Part shown: positions 1-8,166 of the stretch, piece after piece
Numbering within the stretch: the stretch's first letter is position 1
Layout of the letters: each line of letters begins with the position of its first letter
Assembly (NCBI GenBank): GCA_016929595.1
Contig: JAFGIN010000115.1
Location: forward strand, 1 to 64,000
Length of the DNA stretch: 64,000 nt
Direction: 5' to 3'
From: Chitinispirillaceae bacterium
Lineage (GTDB): Bacteria > Fibrobacterota > Chitinivibrionia > Chitinivibrionales > Chitinispirillaceae
Notes under the pieces: model-generated
Databases searched by the model: none
Seen by the model: the letters and a program-made list of their open reading frames with translations, nothing else
Told to the model about the DNA's origin: nothing
Translations under genes and position numbers: made by a program

Positions 1-172
1 ACAAATGTATTGTTAACAAATATAAGATCTGAAATCGTAAAAAAAGCTGATACTACACCAGGTCCACTAAAAAAACGCTACCAAATTTTTAAAATTAACA
101 AGGAGTGCTGCTGATGCGTCCACAAAAGTCTATAAGCTTTTTTTAAACACTGCGGTCTTCCGGTGCACCCGT

Positions 173-198
173 AGCGTTTTCTTCAACGCAACCACTTA
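173..198 (+). repeat. 26-nt direct repeat, copy 1
   Basis: A 26-nt segment beginning AGCGTTTTC and ending CAACCACTTA recurs at 4173-4198 in the same orientation with a single difference (CTTCAA here, CGTCAA there). Inside it GCGTT and AACGC can form a small hairpin. Both copies follow a GC-richer stretch. The two copies flank the DUF4388 gene and the pseudogene debris. The function is unknown; a dispersed intergenic repeat family is the simplest reading. Confidence 0.6.
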
Positions 199-216
199 TA
201 TCATGAATAAATAATT

Positions 217-1995
217 TTACTGTAAACTGGTTGTATCAGTGATAATGTCATTAATAACACCACTCTGAATACTGTCGCTACATGAAAAGTTACCGGTGCT
301 GCTGTCATGTGACTTTGGCTGGTTTGCGTTTACTAATGCAGAACTCTGCACATCTGTAGTGTCAGCGGTGGTAATCTTCCTGGGAGCATTTCCGATCAGC
401 TCAATTTCTCCGCAGTAACGTTTGAAGTCGATATTTACTAAAGATAGTGGATATTTATTCTGAAAACTCCTTATAGCACCATGTAGTTGTTCAAAATCAC
501 CATCAAACAAATACTGAAGATTTCTATTACGCATATTTAGGTAATCAACGGTTGAAACAGCTGTGTAACATAAATAAGTGATTATTGCTAAAAGAAGAAT
601 ACCTGATTGGGCAATCACAATTATTCTGCGTCTGCGACGTTTTTTCTTCAGATAAATCCCCGATTTCAACTCATCAAGTCGTTTGGATGCTTTAACCTCG
701 TCAGGATTGAGAGCCAGTATTTTTTCATAAATCCGGATGGCACTCTGAAAATTCTCCTGATTGGCAAAGAGTTCTGCGGCCGTGTAAAAATTTTCTGTTG
801 CACTCTTTTCATGACTCAATGATTGTTGCGCATCACCAAGCCGCTCGAAACAGAATGCATCATGATCATTATCCTCAATAATCTGCTTGAGAATCAGTAT
901 CTCATCACGACGCAAACCCAACCTTTTAAGTGTATCTGCCAATTCAAGCCCGACAGATTTCACATCCGGATCTTTTATATCGCGAAGCATTTCATAGAGG
1001 CGCTTCTGAAAATCGTATTCCGATGGATTCATTGCTATTATCTGACGGTAAAATAATCTGGCCCTGTCAAACTCTTTTTTTTCACGGGCAAATTGAGCCA
1101 GAGTCTTATATTCGTTAGTTGCTTCGTGATGCATTCCCATCTGGACGCAAAGATCAGCAAAACGGTGTCTGACTTCTACATTGCCACGATCTAATTCTAT
1201 TGCTCTTTTAAAATAGCGAAGTGCCTCAGTACGTTTATTATTTGAAAAAGATTTTTCAGCAAGATTTATCAGATCATTTGGTGTAATACGTCGGGCAACA
1301 TGGTTCTCCAGAGCATCACAGAGTATGCTTGCTGTTGTAAAAAGATCCTGGCCTGAACGATACGCAATCTCCTTTATGCTGTTTTCACCATTACAGAATC
1401 CAAAAATTGTTTTATGTGGATCAGGCAACTGTTCATCCGGGGGGCAGCCAGCAGCATCAATTGTAAATACATCATCCATGCTTGGGATTTGCTTTGCAAT
1501 GAGTTTCCATTCATCGATACGCCGCATAGATTCGAAGAGAATCATGTCGACTTCAAGCTTTAATCCGCAATTACGCTGGTCATCATCAAATATCGGCCCG
1601 GGAATGGTAGAATCTTCGAATGCAAAAGTCCCGCTCTGCCACATAAAGACATTGTATAGGGATTCTGTCAGATAGGTGCGATGAAGCTCATTTATTCTTG
1701 TAGCATTGGCAATGCGGGATTTTTGAAGACGATCTGCGATACTGAGTTTTAATTTCTTCTTAAATTCCCGATCGAGTACTTCTTCTGTAATTTCAAGAAA
1801 ATAACATAGTATCGGCGAAAAGTATTCCCTGCTTGGTTGTCCCGGATTGATGCCTGTAATTGCATCATTCTCAAAAAAAAGCGAAAATTCTTTTTTTCCA
1901 TCCAGCAGATTCAAAGTTCCGCATTGGTGATTGGCTCTTAAGGATTGAAGGATATCTGACAATGGCATGATCTTTAATTCTCCGTGCAACGCCAT
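217..1995 (-). CDS. DUF4388 domain-TPR membrane protein
   Basis: A 592-residue protein. Residues 1-120 match the DUF4388 (PatA N-terminal-like) family, with the typical opening MALHGELKIMPLSDILQSLR. Domains of this type are found on bacterial signalling and regulatory proteins. Residues about 255-445 form a helical tetratricopeptide-type region with recurring A-L-x-Y-F-x-x-A-I-x-L-x-P/D units. A basic stretch (KKKRRRRR) near residue 453 precedes one transmembrane helix at about 458-478, so most of the protein should be cytoplasmic with a tail of about 110 residues outside. The start has a clear AAGGAG six bases upstream. It stands alone: no operon partner lies within 200 bases. The family-level call is firm; the partner and signal are unknown. 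Confidence 0.8.
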   Translation of the reverse strand: MALHGELKIMPLSDILQSLRANHQCGTLNLLDGKKEFSLFFENDAITGINPGQPSREYFSPILCYFLEITEEVLDREFKKKLKLSIADRLQKSRIANATRINELHRTYLTESLYNVFMWQSGTFAFEDSTIPGPIFDDDQRNCGLKLEVDMILFESMRRIDEWKLIAKQIPSMDDVFTIDAAGCPPDEQLPDPHKTIFGFCNGENSIKEIAYRSGQDLFTTASILCDALENHVARRITPNDLINLAEKSFSNNKRTEALRYFKRAIELDRGNVEVRHRFADLCVQMGMHHEATNEYKTLAQFAREKKEFDRARLFYRQIIAMNPSEYDFQKRLYEMLRDIKDPDVKSVGLELADTLKRLGLRRDEILILKQIIEDNDHDAFCFERLGDAQQSLSHEKSATENFYTAAELFANQENFQSAIRIYEKILALNPDEVKASKRLDELKSGIYLKKKRRRRRIIVIAQSGILLLAIITYLCYTAVSTVDYLNMRNRNLQYLFDGDFEQLHGAIRSFQNKYPLSLVNIDFKRYCGEIELIGNAPRKITTADTTDVQSSALVNANQPKSHDSSTGNFSCSDSIQSGVINDIITDTTSLQ

Positions 1996-2275
1996 GTCCG
2001 CTCCTTAGGGAAAAAGGTAATCACTCAGTTTCAGGTATTGAAACCTTCGTGTCCTAAAAGATACATTTTTTCACAGCATGCTGTCACCAATGCTCATCAA
2101 ATATTTAAAATAAAGATTTCCTGTATCAAATCTGAACATGTAAATCTTTTATTTACTTTAATATCAATATCTTACAATGCATAAACACCATATCTTTATT
2201 ATATAAACAGATAAAATTTTCACCACATTGTTTATCACATTTATATTATATAGAGTTAGGCCCAGGCATTAATAA

Positions 2276-2461
2276 ACTATTTTATCGATTGGAATCTACG
2301 AAAACGGGCGCGGGCATATTGTAGTGGTCAACTGGGGGAATGATTTGATTGTGCAAGTTGATTTAGCCTCTTTATTACCTCTGAACACTGCATTCGTCAT
2401 TCATGATGTACTGAATATGTCAGGAGATCCTATCTACCGTGGTAGCTATTTGGGGGATTGA
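2276..2461 (+). pseudogene. C-terminal remnant of a secreted beta-rich protein
   Basis: An open frame with no start, following two TAA codons at 2270-2275, reads YENGRGHIVVVNW ... VDLASLL ... HDVLNMSGDPIYRGSY before a TGA at 2459-2461. This pattern (xNWxxxxxVxVDLxxLL ... xHDVxNxxGxPxxxGxY) resembles the conserved tail of large extracellular beta-helix/Ig-like proteins. The reading breaks in a run of five G at 2452-2456. Shifting by one base restores GLIDIPLTFSEYELSN, so a homopolymer frameshift is likely. No upstream part of the gene is present. Fragment status is clear; the family identification is from memory of the motif only. Confidence 0.45.
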
Positions 2462-2513
2462 TAGATATACCTCTAACTTTTTCTGAATATGAACTTTCAA
2501 ACAGAGCTGGGCT

Positions 2514-4004
2514 ATGTTTAATAGCGAAGAGATTAAACATACTCTGCCTGATTTCGCAGTGTTTGTGATCAGTGCAGCAAATGGTGGAACAACCGTATTT
2601 GATAAGAGCGGTGACAGCCTGGAAAACAGATTGCGTTTAACAACAGATATCGTGAAAGGAATCAAAGCTGCATGCGGCAAGGATTATCCTGTTTCATTAA
2701 GATTCAGCCTGAAAAGCTTTATGAAAGGTTTGCGTCAGGGAGCGCTTCCGGGTGAGAAATTTACAGAAGCAGGGCGTGATATCGAAGAAGGCATTGAAGC
2801 TGCCAGACTACTGGTTGCAGCTGGTTATGATGCTTTGAATGTTGATGCCGGAACGTATGATTCATGGTATTGGAATCATCCGCCAATGTATTTCGAAGAA
2901 GGAATGTATCGTGAATTCGGAAAGATATTGAAAGAGAATGTTGATATCCCGATAATTCTGGCAGGCCGGATGGAAAACCCTTAGATGGCAGTTGATGCTC
3001 TTGGAAAATGCTGCGATATCGTAAGCTACGGCAGGCAGTTACTGACTGATCCGCAATATCCTGAAAAGGTAAGAACCGGACGATTGGACGAAATAAGACC
3101 CTGCCTGGGGTGCCATGAAGGTTGTCTTGGTCGTATTTCAAAGGGGCCCATATGCTGTGCTGTAAACCCTGCCTGCGGCAGAGAAGAAATATATGGATTA
3201 AATCCGGTGAAAAAAAGCAAACGCGTTCTGGTTATCGGCGGGGGATTATCCGGAATGGAAGTTGCACGGGTATGTGCAGAACGCGGACACAACGTTACAC
3301 TTTGTGAAAAAACAAATCAGCCAGGCGGAAATCTGGTTCCGGGTGGAGTTCCGGATTTTAAGAGAAATGACAGGGCTTTAGTCAAGTGGTACATCAGGCA
3401 GCTTGAACTGCTTAATGTCGAGGTTAAGATGAACTGTTTGATTACAGCTGAATCTGTCCATGAATACAATACTGATATAATAATTACAGCAACCGGCTCT
3501 ATACCAAAATCAATCAGGGTTGATGGTGTTAAGGAGGTCGTAACTGCTAGTGATGTCCTGCTTGGAAATGTGAATATCGGAAATACCATTGCAATGATCG
3601 GCGGCGGCCTTGTTGGATGTGAGACCGCACTCTGGTTAGCCATGCAGGGAAAGAAAGTTACCGTTATAGAGATACTTCCGGAAATTTTAGGAGGTCCGCA
3701 CGAATTGCCTCATATGAATCGCTTCATGCTGGAAGATCTGCTCACATATAATGAAGTAAAAATCATGAAATCATCCAAAGTACAGAAGTCTGATGCAAAC
3801 GGGGTACTGGTATCGAATGAAAACGGAGAAATCCATGTGGATGCAGACACGGTTATCAGTGCTGTCGGTTATCAATCTGATGATAACCTTTACAATGCAA
3901 TAAATAAAATTGACATTCCAGTTCATAATGTCGGAGACTCAAGACTGGTGCATAATATTATGTATTCTATTTGGGATGCATATGAATTAGCAAGGAATAT
4001 ATAA
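2514..4004 (+). pseudogene. Enoate reductase/old yellow enzyme-like flavoenzyme, amber-interrupted and 5'-truncated
   Basis: Two consecutive open frames in the same phase (2514-2984 and 2985-4004) are separated only by TAG at 2982-2984. Together they read as the BaiCD/FldZ/2,4-dienoyl-CoA reductase family. The first part is the second half of the FMN TIM barrel (SLENRLR, NVDAGTYDSW, ILAGRMENP). The second part has the iron-sulfur ligands (CLGCHEGC, then CC and C) and the FAD/NAD domain (VLVIGGGLSGMEVARVCAE, and a second dinucleotide motif MIGGGLVGCETALWLAMQG). The stop falls at the family's ENP[D/E]-A position, explained by one substitution such as GAG to TAG. The first ~150 residues of the barrel are absent. 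The 339-residue downstream frame could still be made from ATG 2985 but lacks the barrel. Pseudogene is the best call. Confidence 0.8.
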
Positions 4005-4147
4005 AACACGGGAGCTCAAAAAATCTTACTCGGTTATGAATTCGTATTCGACAAGACAAGTGCAAGCTTTGAGCAGAACAGCATTTGAATGCTACTTTTG
4101 TTATAATAGCTTTAATAACCTCAGGGTTGTTTATTACCTTAACGTGC

Positions 4148-4166
4148 CGGCCGGCCAACCCGGCCG
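4148..4166. other. GC-rich hairpin
   Basis: CGGCCGG, a five-base loop CCAAC, and CCGGCCG form a perfect seven-pair stem in otherwise AT-rich intergenic DNA, immediately before copy 2 of the 26-nt repeat. No T-tract follows on either strand, so it is not an obvious intrinsic terminator. Confidence 0.5.
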
Positions 4167-4172
4167 CCCCGC

Positions 4173-4198
4173 AGCGTTTTCGTCAACGCAACCACTTA
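4173..4198 (+). repeat. 26-nt direct repeat, copy 2
   Basis: Second copy of the AGCGTTTTC...CAACCACTTA repeat, one mismatch from copy 1, preceded by a strong GC-rich hairpin. Confidence 0.6.
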
Positions 4199-4231
4199 GA
4201 ATTACGACCGTAAACTGCATGAAGCAACAAT

Positions 4232-4268
4232 AAAAAAGGCGAACTCTCATTTCTGAAAGTTCGCCTTT
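4232..4268 (-). terminator. Intrinsic terminator of tRNA-Glu
   Basis: On the minus strand AAAGGCGAACT, a loop of about 13 bases, and AGTTCGCCTTTTTT form an 11-pair stem with a T-tract. It starts directly at the CCA end of tRNA-Glu. Confidence 0.85.
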
Positions 4269-4342
4269 GGTAGTCCCAAGGGGAATTGAACCCCTGTTGC
4301 AGGAATGAAAATCCTGTGTCCTAACCACTAGACGATGGGACC
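4268..4342 (-). tRNA. tRNA-Glu (anticodon TTC)
   Basis: The minus strand folds as a tRNA. The acceptor is GGTCCCA/TGGGACT (with a G1-U72 wobble), the D-arm region is TCGTCTAGTGGTTAGGACA, the anticodon loop is ATTTTCATT with anticodon TTC, and the T-arm is AGGGGTTCAATTCCCCT. The discriminator is A and CCA is encoded. The tRNA reads GAA/GAG. It is followed directly by an intrinsic terminator. Confidence 0.95.
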
Positions 4343-4455
4343 GTCATTGAAGTGCATAGAATATAGTAATTTGAAGTTATTAAAGCAAATTATTTGTAAT
4401 TTTTTTAAAAAAATTATAGAGTGGGTTCAACGTTTGAAGTGTAAAGTGTGAAATA

Positions 4456-4567
4456 ATTCAACATTCAACATTCAACATTCAACATTCAACATTCAACATT
4501 CAACATTCAACATTCAACATTCAACATTCATAATTCATAATTCATAATTCATAATTCATAATTCATA
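4456..4567. repeat. Heptanucleotide tandem repeat (10 x ATTCAAC, 6 x ATTCATA)
   Basis: Positions 4456-4525 hold ten perfect copies of ATTCAAC. Positions 4526-4567 continue in the same phase with six perfect copies of ATTCATA. The last copies overlap the 3' end of the DUF2953 gene, whose TGA stop (minus strand, 4556-4558) lies inside a repeat unit. Copy-number change by multiples of seven would shift frame and alter the protein's last residues. Perfect copies imply recent expansion. Confidence 0.97.
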
Positions 4568-5551
4568 ATTTTTTCTAAGCTTTCGCGACTTCCAGAATAG
4601 CCATAGCACAGTAAAATATGGAAAAGTCATCAGTGCGACAATTCCAGGCCACAGAAGCATTAAAACCGAAGTTTTTAATGTGAATGTTGTATCACCTTCA
4701 AGGCAGTTTTTCATAAATACCGGCTCAAATGATAGTGCTGGTTTTCCTCTGGTTACGATTGCGGTGCTTCGTACCATGGTGTAGAGAGCGTATATTTTGC
4801 CCAGAAGTGCGGGCTCCTCTATGCCGGCTTTTACTGCAGCATTGAAGTGATCAAACCGGATGATTTTAAGTAGATTTTTAAGAACCCTCATCAGCCATCG
4901 AAACAATTTCTGAAACATTTTGTCCTGCCGAATCATGTAAATATAGCGATTCCGTTTGAGTTTCTCAAAAAAACCAGCTTTCGGCTCATTACCTTTCTTT
5001 TCCGATCTCTTTTCTTTGCCTCTTATCTTCTCTTTTTTCTTATTCTTTTTTTCCGCAACAGCCGCCTCACGCTCAACCTTCATCTCATCAACATCAACCA
5101 CTTCCTCAACCACTTCCTCAACCTGTTCCTCATCCTTAACCTCTTCCTCATCCCCTGGCTCCTGTTTCAGACGACTTTGATGTATCTCTGCATCCTGAGG
5201 CAGCTTTGAAGAAACGACGATTTCGGCTTCAGATTTATCACCCGAAGGCATGAGAGTTCCGGCTGTATCTGTTTGAACAGGTGCATCACTCTTCTTTTTC
5301 GTATCGGCAGCTTTCTTCCGAAACAGTTGAAACCCCAGAAGGGTCGCGCTTATTTTTTTAGTCAGTGGGTTAAATGAAAATGAAACTACGCGAGGATGGA
5401 GCCAGGATCCGACAACAAGTATTTTTTTTTGTGAAGGTCTGTACGCAGCAGATACCCCGAAGGTAATAACAGGAAAAAGTATCAATGATATAAGTATAAC
5501 CAGAAGCGATGCAAAGCAGATCAGAACAATAAGCAGAATGTCCCAGATCAT
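4556..5551 (-). CDS. DUF2953 membrane protein with acidic/basic insert
   Basis: A 331-residue protein. An N-terminal transmembrane helix (residues 5-27) is followed by a DUF2953-type segment (residues ~45-75). Residues ~115-190 are a highly charged Glu/Lys repeat region (EEVKDEEQVEEVVEEVV, then KKNKKKEKIRGKEKRSEKK). The C-terminal domain (~200-300) ends in a second hydrophobic segment (~297-322). DUF2953 proteins are small membrane proteins of unknown biochemical role, one of which is the sporulation-associated YtfI. Its ATG overlaps the stop of the upstream TatB/cyclo-ligase gene (ATGA), so it is translationally coupled as third gene of the tat operon. The stop codon lies in a heptamer repeat. 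Confidence 0.7.
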   Translation of the reverse strand: MIWDILLIVLICFASLLVILISLILFPVITFGVSAAYRPSQKKILVVGSWLHPRVVSFSFNPLTKKISATLLGFQLFRKKAADTKKKSDAPVQTDTAGTLMPSGDKSEAEIVVSSKLPQDAEIHQSRLKQEPGDEEEVKDEEQVEEVVEEVVDVDEMKVEREAAVAEKKNKKKEKIRGKEKRSEKKGNEPKAGFFEKLKRNRYIYMIRQDKMFQKLFRWLMRVLKNLLKIIRFDHFNAAVKAGIEEPALLGKIYALYTMVRSTAIVTRGKPALSFEPVFMKNCLEGDTTFTLKTSVLMLLWPGIVALMTFPYFTVLWLFWKSRKLRKNYEL

Positions 5552-6381
5552 ACAGCGTTTTCCGCCTGTGTTGCAGTCTCTTTTTTCTTTCTTACTTTAG
5601 GAGGAAGAATAAAGCCACTTTCGGTAATGATCTGATCCATCGGCACATCATGGTATTCAAAAGGAAGGGCTTCTGATGTCATCTGACAATCAAATGCAAA
5701 AGCAAATATCGGGACTTTTCCTCTCAGTTCCATAAAAAAGCGATCGTAACATCCTTTGCCGTTTCCCAACCGTCCGCCAAATTTGTCAAATGCGACTCCC
5801 GGAGCGATTATCAGGTCAAGATCACTTCTAAGAAACTTTCCCCGGAGAGAATGTGCCGGTTCTGTGATATTAAACTCCCCGGTAACACAATCCGCTTTGA
5901 GATCCCTGATTTCTGCAATTCCGATATCGTATGACGGCGCGGTGCAATACGGAAGGATAACCCGTTTTCCTTCACGCAACATCTCTTCGATAAGTTCGAC
6001 CGTTGACACTTCACTGCCGGTACTGTGATATATCATCACAACAGATGCTGCTTTGTACTCCTCAGTCGACTTAAGATGAGTATGCACTGCTGCAGATTTT
6101 TCCATCCGTTCGTTATGCTGAAGACTCTTGCGGGAAATTCTATGCTGTTTCCGAAGTTCCGTCTTTTTCTCAGACTGTACATTAACATAACTGTTCAGTT
6201 GTGTTTCAATAGGGTTTGTAATGGCGTTGAGCTCACTTTTAACCCGGTTACTGTATCTGCGGACCGTCGCCAGCAGCTGCGCACCTTTTTTCAGAAATGT
6301 CGGAAGTTCTTTCGAACCAAAAAAAATGAGGATGAGAAGGACAACCAGGATAAATTCGGAAAATCCGATTCCGGTATTCAT
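5548..6381 (-). CDS. TatA/B-like membrane domain fused to 5-formyltetrahydrofolate cyclo-ligase
   Basis: One 277-residue reading frame carries two recognisable parts. Residues 1-60 are a TatA/TatB-type module: a short N-terminal hydrophobic helix (FSEFILVVLLILIFFGSKELP) with the FGxKxLP hinge, then an amphipathic helix. Residues ~72-255 are a full 5-formyl-THF cyclo-ligase, starting KKTELRKQHRISRKSL. It contains EVSTVELIEEML..GKRVILPY and the ATP/substrate loop RLGNGKGCYDRF. That enzyme converts 5-formyl-THF to 5,10-methenyl-THF using ATP. No stop or slippery site separates the halves. The gene follows tatA and overlaps the DUF2953 start by ATGA. Either the chain is a bifunctional membrane-tethered enzyme, or TatB-like sequence has been captured as an anchor. 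Confidence 0.85.
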   Translation of the reverse strand: MNTGIGFSEFILVVLLILIFFGSKELPTFLKKGAQLLATVRRYSNRVKSELNAITNPIETQLNSYVNVQSEKKTELRKQHRISRKSLQHNERMEKSAAVHTHLKSTEEYKAASVVMIYHSTGSEVSTVELIEEMLREGKRVILPYCTAPSYDIGIAEIRDLKADCVTGEFNITEPAHSLRGKFLRSDLDLIIAPGVAFDKFGGRLGNGKGCYDRFFMELRGKVPIFAFAFDCQMTSEALPFEYHDVPMDQIITESGFILPPKVRKKKETATQAENAV

Positions 6382-6424
6382 GTGACGTTTCTACTCCGCT
6401 ATTGTGTTTATACTATTGACCAGT

Positions 6425-6625
6425 TCAGGATTTTTTCCCGGTAGTTTCATCCTTTTTCTCTTTCTCTTCCGATGTCAGCTGCTGTTCAGCATCAGAAGTT
6501 GCTTTCTTAAACTCTTTAAGTCCGGTACCTAATCCTTTTGCAAGTTCCGGAATTTTTTTTGCACCAAACAATACAATCACAATAACAAGTATCAGCACCA
6601 GTTCCTGAACACCAATAAATCCCAT
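6425..6625 (-). CDS. tatA: Twin-arginine translocase subunit TatA/E
   Basis: The start chosen at 6625 gives [20 protein letters not shown] and 66 residues. A GGAGG lies six bases upstream; the longer in-frame start at 6673 has no such signal. Sequence shows the single N-terminal membrane helix, the hinge [14 protein letters not shown], an amphipathic helix with FKKATSD, and a short charged tail. TatA polymers form the protein-conducting element for folded Tat substrates. TatC is not in the window. The gene leads the operon with the TatB-like/cyclo-ligase fusion. A candidate Tat substrate (11624-12001) lies 5 kb away. Confidence 0.93.
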   Translation of the reverse strand: MGFIGVQELVLILVIVIVLFGAKKIPELAKGLGTGLKEFKKATSDAEQQLTSEEKEKKDETTGKKS

Positions 6626-6838
6626 TGCAAACCTCCATCTTTGATGTAGCCATTTTTTTAGCGCGGTTTCCATTTATAAAGGAAATTTTACCGCCGCCCG
6701 CCACCCGACAATCGGTGCGTAATTTTTTCGTTGCAGTACTAAATATACCGTAAATATTTCATAGAAGAAAGTTTAACCTGAAAAACGCAACAGTTTTGTG
6801 ATTCCAATTATTTATATTTCGATAAACAAAGGTAAAAA

Positions 6839-7585
6839 ATGGAACAAGAACAGATTATTTACGGCATACATGCCATTGAAGAGTTACTTCAAAACAGAAT
6901 TACATCAATAGATCACATTTATTTTGATCAAAGTAAAAAAAGTACCGCACTTTTTAGCCTTATGAAAACATGTCGGAAAGAGCGACTTTCGTACAATCTT
7001 ATACCGGAAGCCCGTCTTTCGCATCTTGCAGGAACAATGAAACATCAGGGGGTTGTTGCCCAGTGCAGTATGTTGCCATATCGTTCCATCGAGGAGATAC
7101 AGGAAAAGCTTTCAACCCAAAGCCATAAGCCACTTATGCTGATTCCTGCGTCGGTTGAGGATCCGGGAAACCTTGGCGCAATTATCCGTTCCTGTGCAGC
7201 ATTTAACGTTGATGCATTACTTCTTGAACGTAAAAATACCGCCCCGCTCAATGCATCAGTAGCAAAAAGCGCTGCTGGTATGCTGGAGCATGTTACAATC
7301 AGCCGTCCAAAGAATCTGGAGCAGATCGTAGAAAATTTTAAAAATCAGGGGTTTTCTATTATTGGTGCAGAGATGGAAGGTGGCAAAGAACCTGATAAGA
7401 TCGATTTTACCATTCCGAGTATCCTTATTCTCGGTGGTGAAAACAGGGGAATCCCCCCCTATCTCAAAAAACAATGTACCGGATTTGTCTCAATACCGAT
7501 TGCGCAGCATGTTCAGTCACTCAATGTTAGTGCTGCAACTGCGGTTTTGTTGTATGAGTGCAACAGACAGCGAAGCAGGATATAA
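6839..7585 (+). CDS. rlmB: TrmH-family 23S rRNA (guanosine-2'-O)-methyltransferase
   Basis: A 248-residue SPOUT methyltransferase. The N-terminal substrate-binding domain starts IIYGIHAIEELL. The three knotted-domain motifs follow: DPGNLGAIIRSCAAFNVDALLL, ILILGGENRGIPPYL, and SLNVSAATAVLLYE. RlmB methylates G2251 of 23S rRNA. The length and the GIHAI opening favour RlmB over other TrmH paralogues, but the target base cannot be read from the sequence. AAAGGT precedes the ATG. It is divergent from the tat operon and convergent with the next minus-strand gene, with five bases between stops. Confidence 0.85.
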   Translation: MEQEQIIYGIHAIEELLQNRITSIDHIYFDQSKKSTALFSLMKTCRKERLSYNLIPEARLSHLAGTMKHQGVVAQCSMLPYRSIEEIQEKLSTQSHKPLMLIPASVEDPGNLGAIIRSCAAFNVDALLLERKNTAPLNASVAKSAAGMLEHVTISRPKNLEQIVENFKNQGFSIIGAEMEGGKEPDKIDFTIPSILILGGENRGIPPYLKKQCTGFVSIPIAQHVQSLNVSAATAVLLYECNRQRSRI

Positions 7586-7590
7586 ACTAT

Positions 7591-8166
7591 CTACGCAAAG
7601 AGCTTATGGGCAAGCCAGATACAATTTTCCGCAAATCGATCTATTGTGGCGATCCCTTCCTGATCATTTGCAACTTCACCTGGTTCCCGTCCGATTGCTA
7701 CATTCCAGTAACTCGAACCGGGAACGACCATATCGTTAATCATGTACCAGTAAAGAAGTTGTGCAAAAGTAAAATTTTGTCCAGCCCGTCGTGCAACCGC
7801 AACAGGTCCACCAATTTTCCTTGCGAAAAGATTTCCATTGGAACGTGCAACATATCCGGCTCTGTCAAGAAACCCCATCAGATTCGGAGTTGCCGATCCA
7901 AAGTAGACTGGTGATCCACAAATGATAATTTCTGAATCGCACATAACTTCAAATATTCTGTGGAAATCATCATCGTTTATCACGCATTTTTTATCAGTTT
8001 TTTTTCTACAGACGCCACACGCCTTGCAAGGCATCACTGTTACATCTGCAAAAGATATGACCTCACCTTTAATTCCAGCCTTTTCAAAATGACCGGAAAT
8101 ACGATCCATCAACGCTTCCGTATTTCCATCTTTTCGTGGACTACCGCTTAAGAGGAGAGCTTTCAT
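7591..8166 (-). CDS. Iron-sulfur flavoprotein, NADPH-dependent FMN reductase family
   Basis: A 191-residue flavodoxin-like protein. The FMN phosphate loop is GSPRKDGNTEALM, and a second FMN motif is GSPVYFGSATPNLMGFLDR. Between them is CKACGVCRKKTDKKC, which fits the compact C-x2-C-x2-C-x(4-7)-C [4Fe-4S] motif of archaeal/bacterial iron-sulfur flavoproteins (Isf). The likely role is low-potential electron transfer or reduction of small oxidants in an anaerobe. Its ATG overlaps the stop of the upstream gene (ATGA), so the two are coupled. Confidence 0.85.
   Translation of the reverse strand: MKALLLSGSPRKDGNTEALMDRISGHFEKAGIKGEVISFADVTVMPCKACGVCRKKTDKKCVINDDDFHRIFEVMCDSEIIICGSPVYFGSATPNLMGFLDRAGYVARSNGNLFARKIGGPVAVARRAGQNFTFAQLLYWYMINDMVVPGSSYWNVAIGREPGEVANDQEGIATIDRFAENCIWLAHKLFA

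Noticed and set aside
2982-2984. Pyrrolysine or programmed read-through at TAG
   Set aside because: The gene also lacks its 5' third, and no recoding element or pyl gene is visible; decay is simpler.
4456-4567. CRISPR-like array
   Set aside because: The units are seven bases with no spacers; it is a simple tandem repeat.
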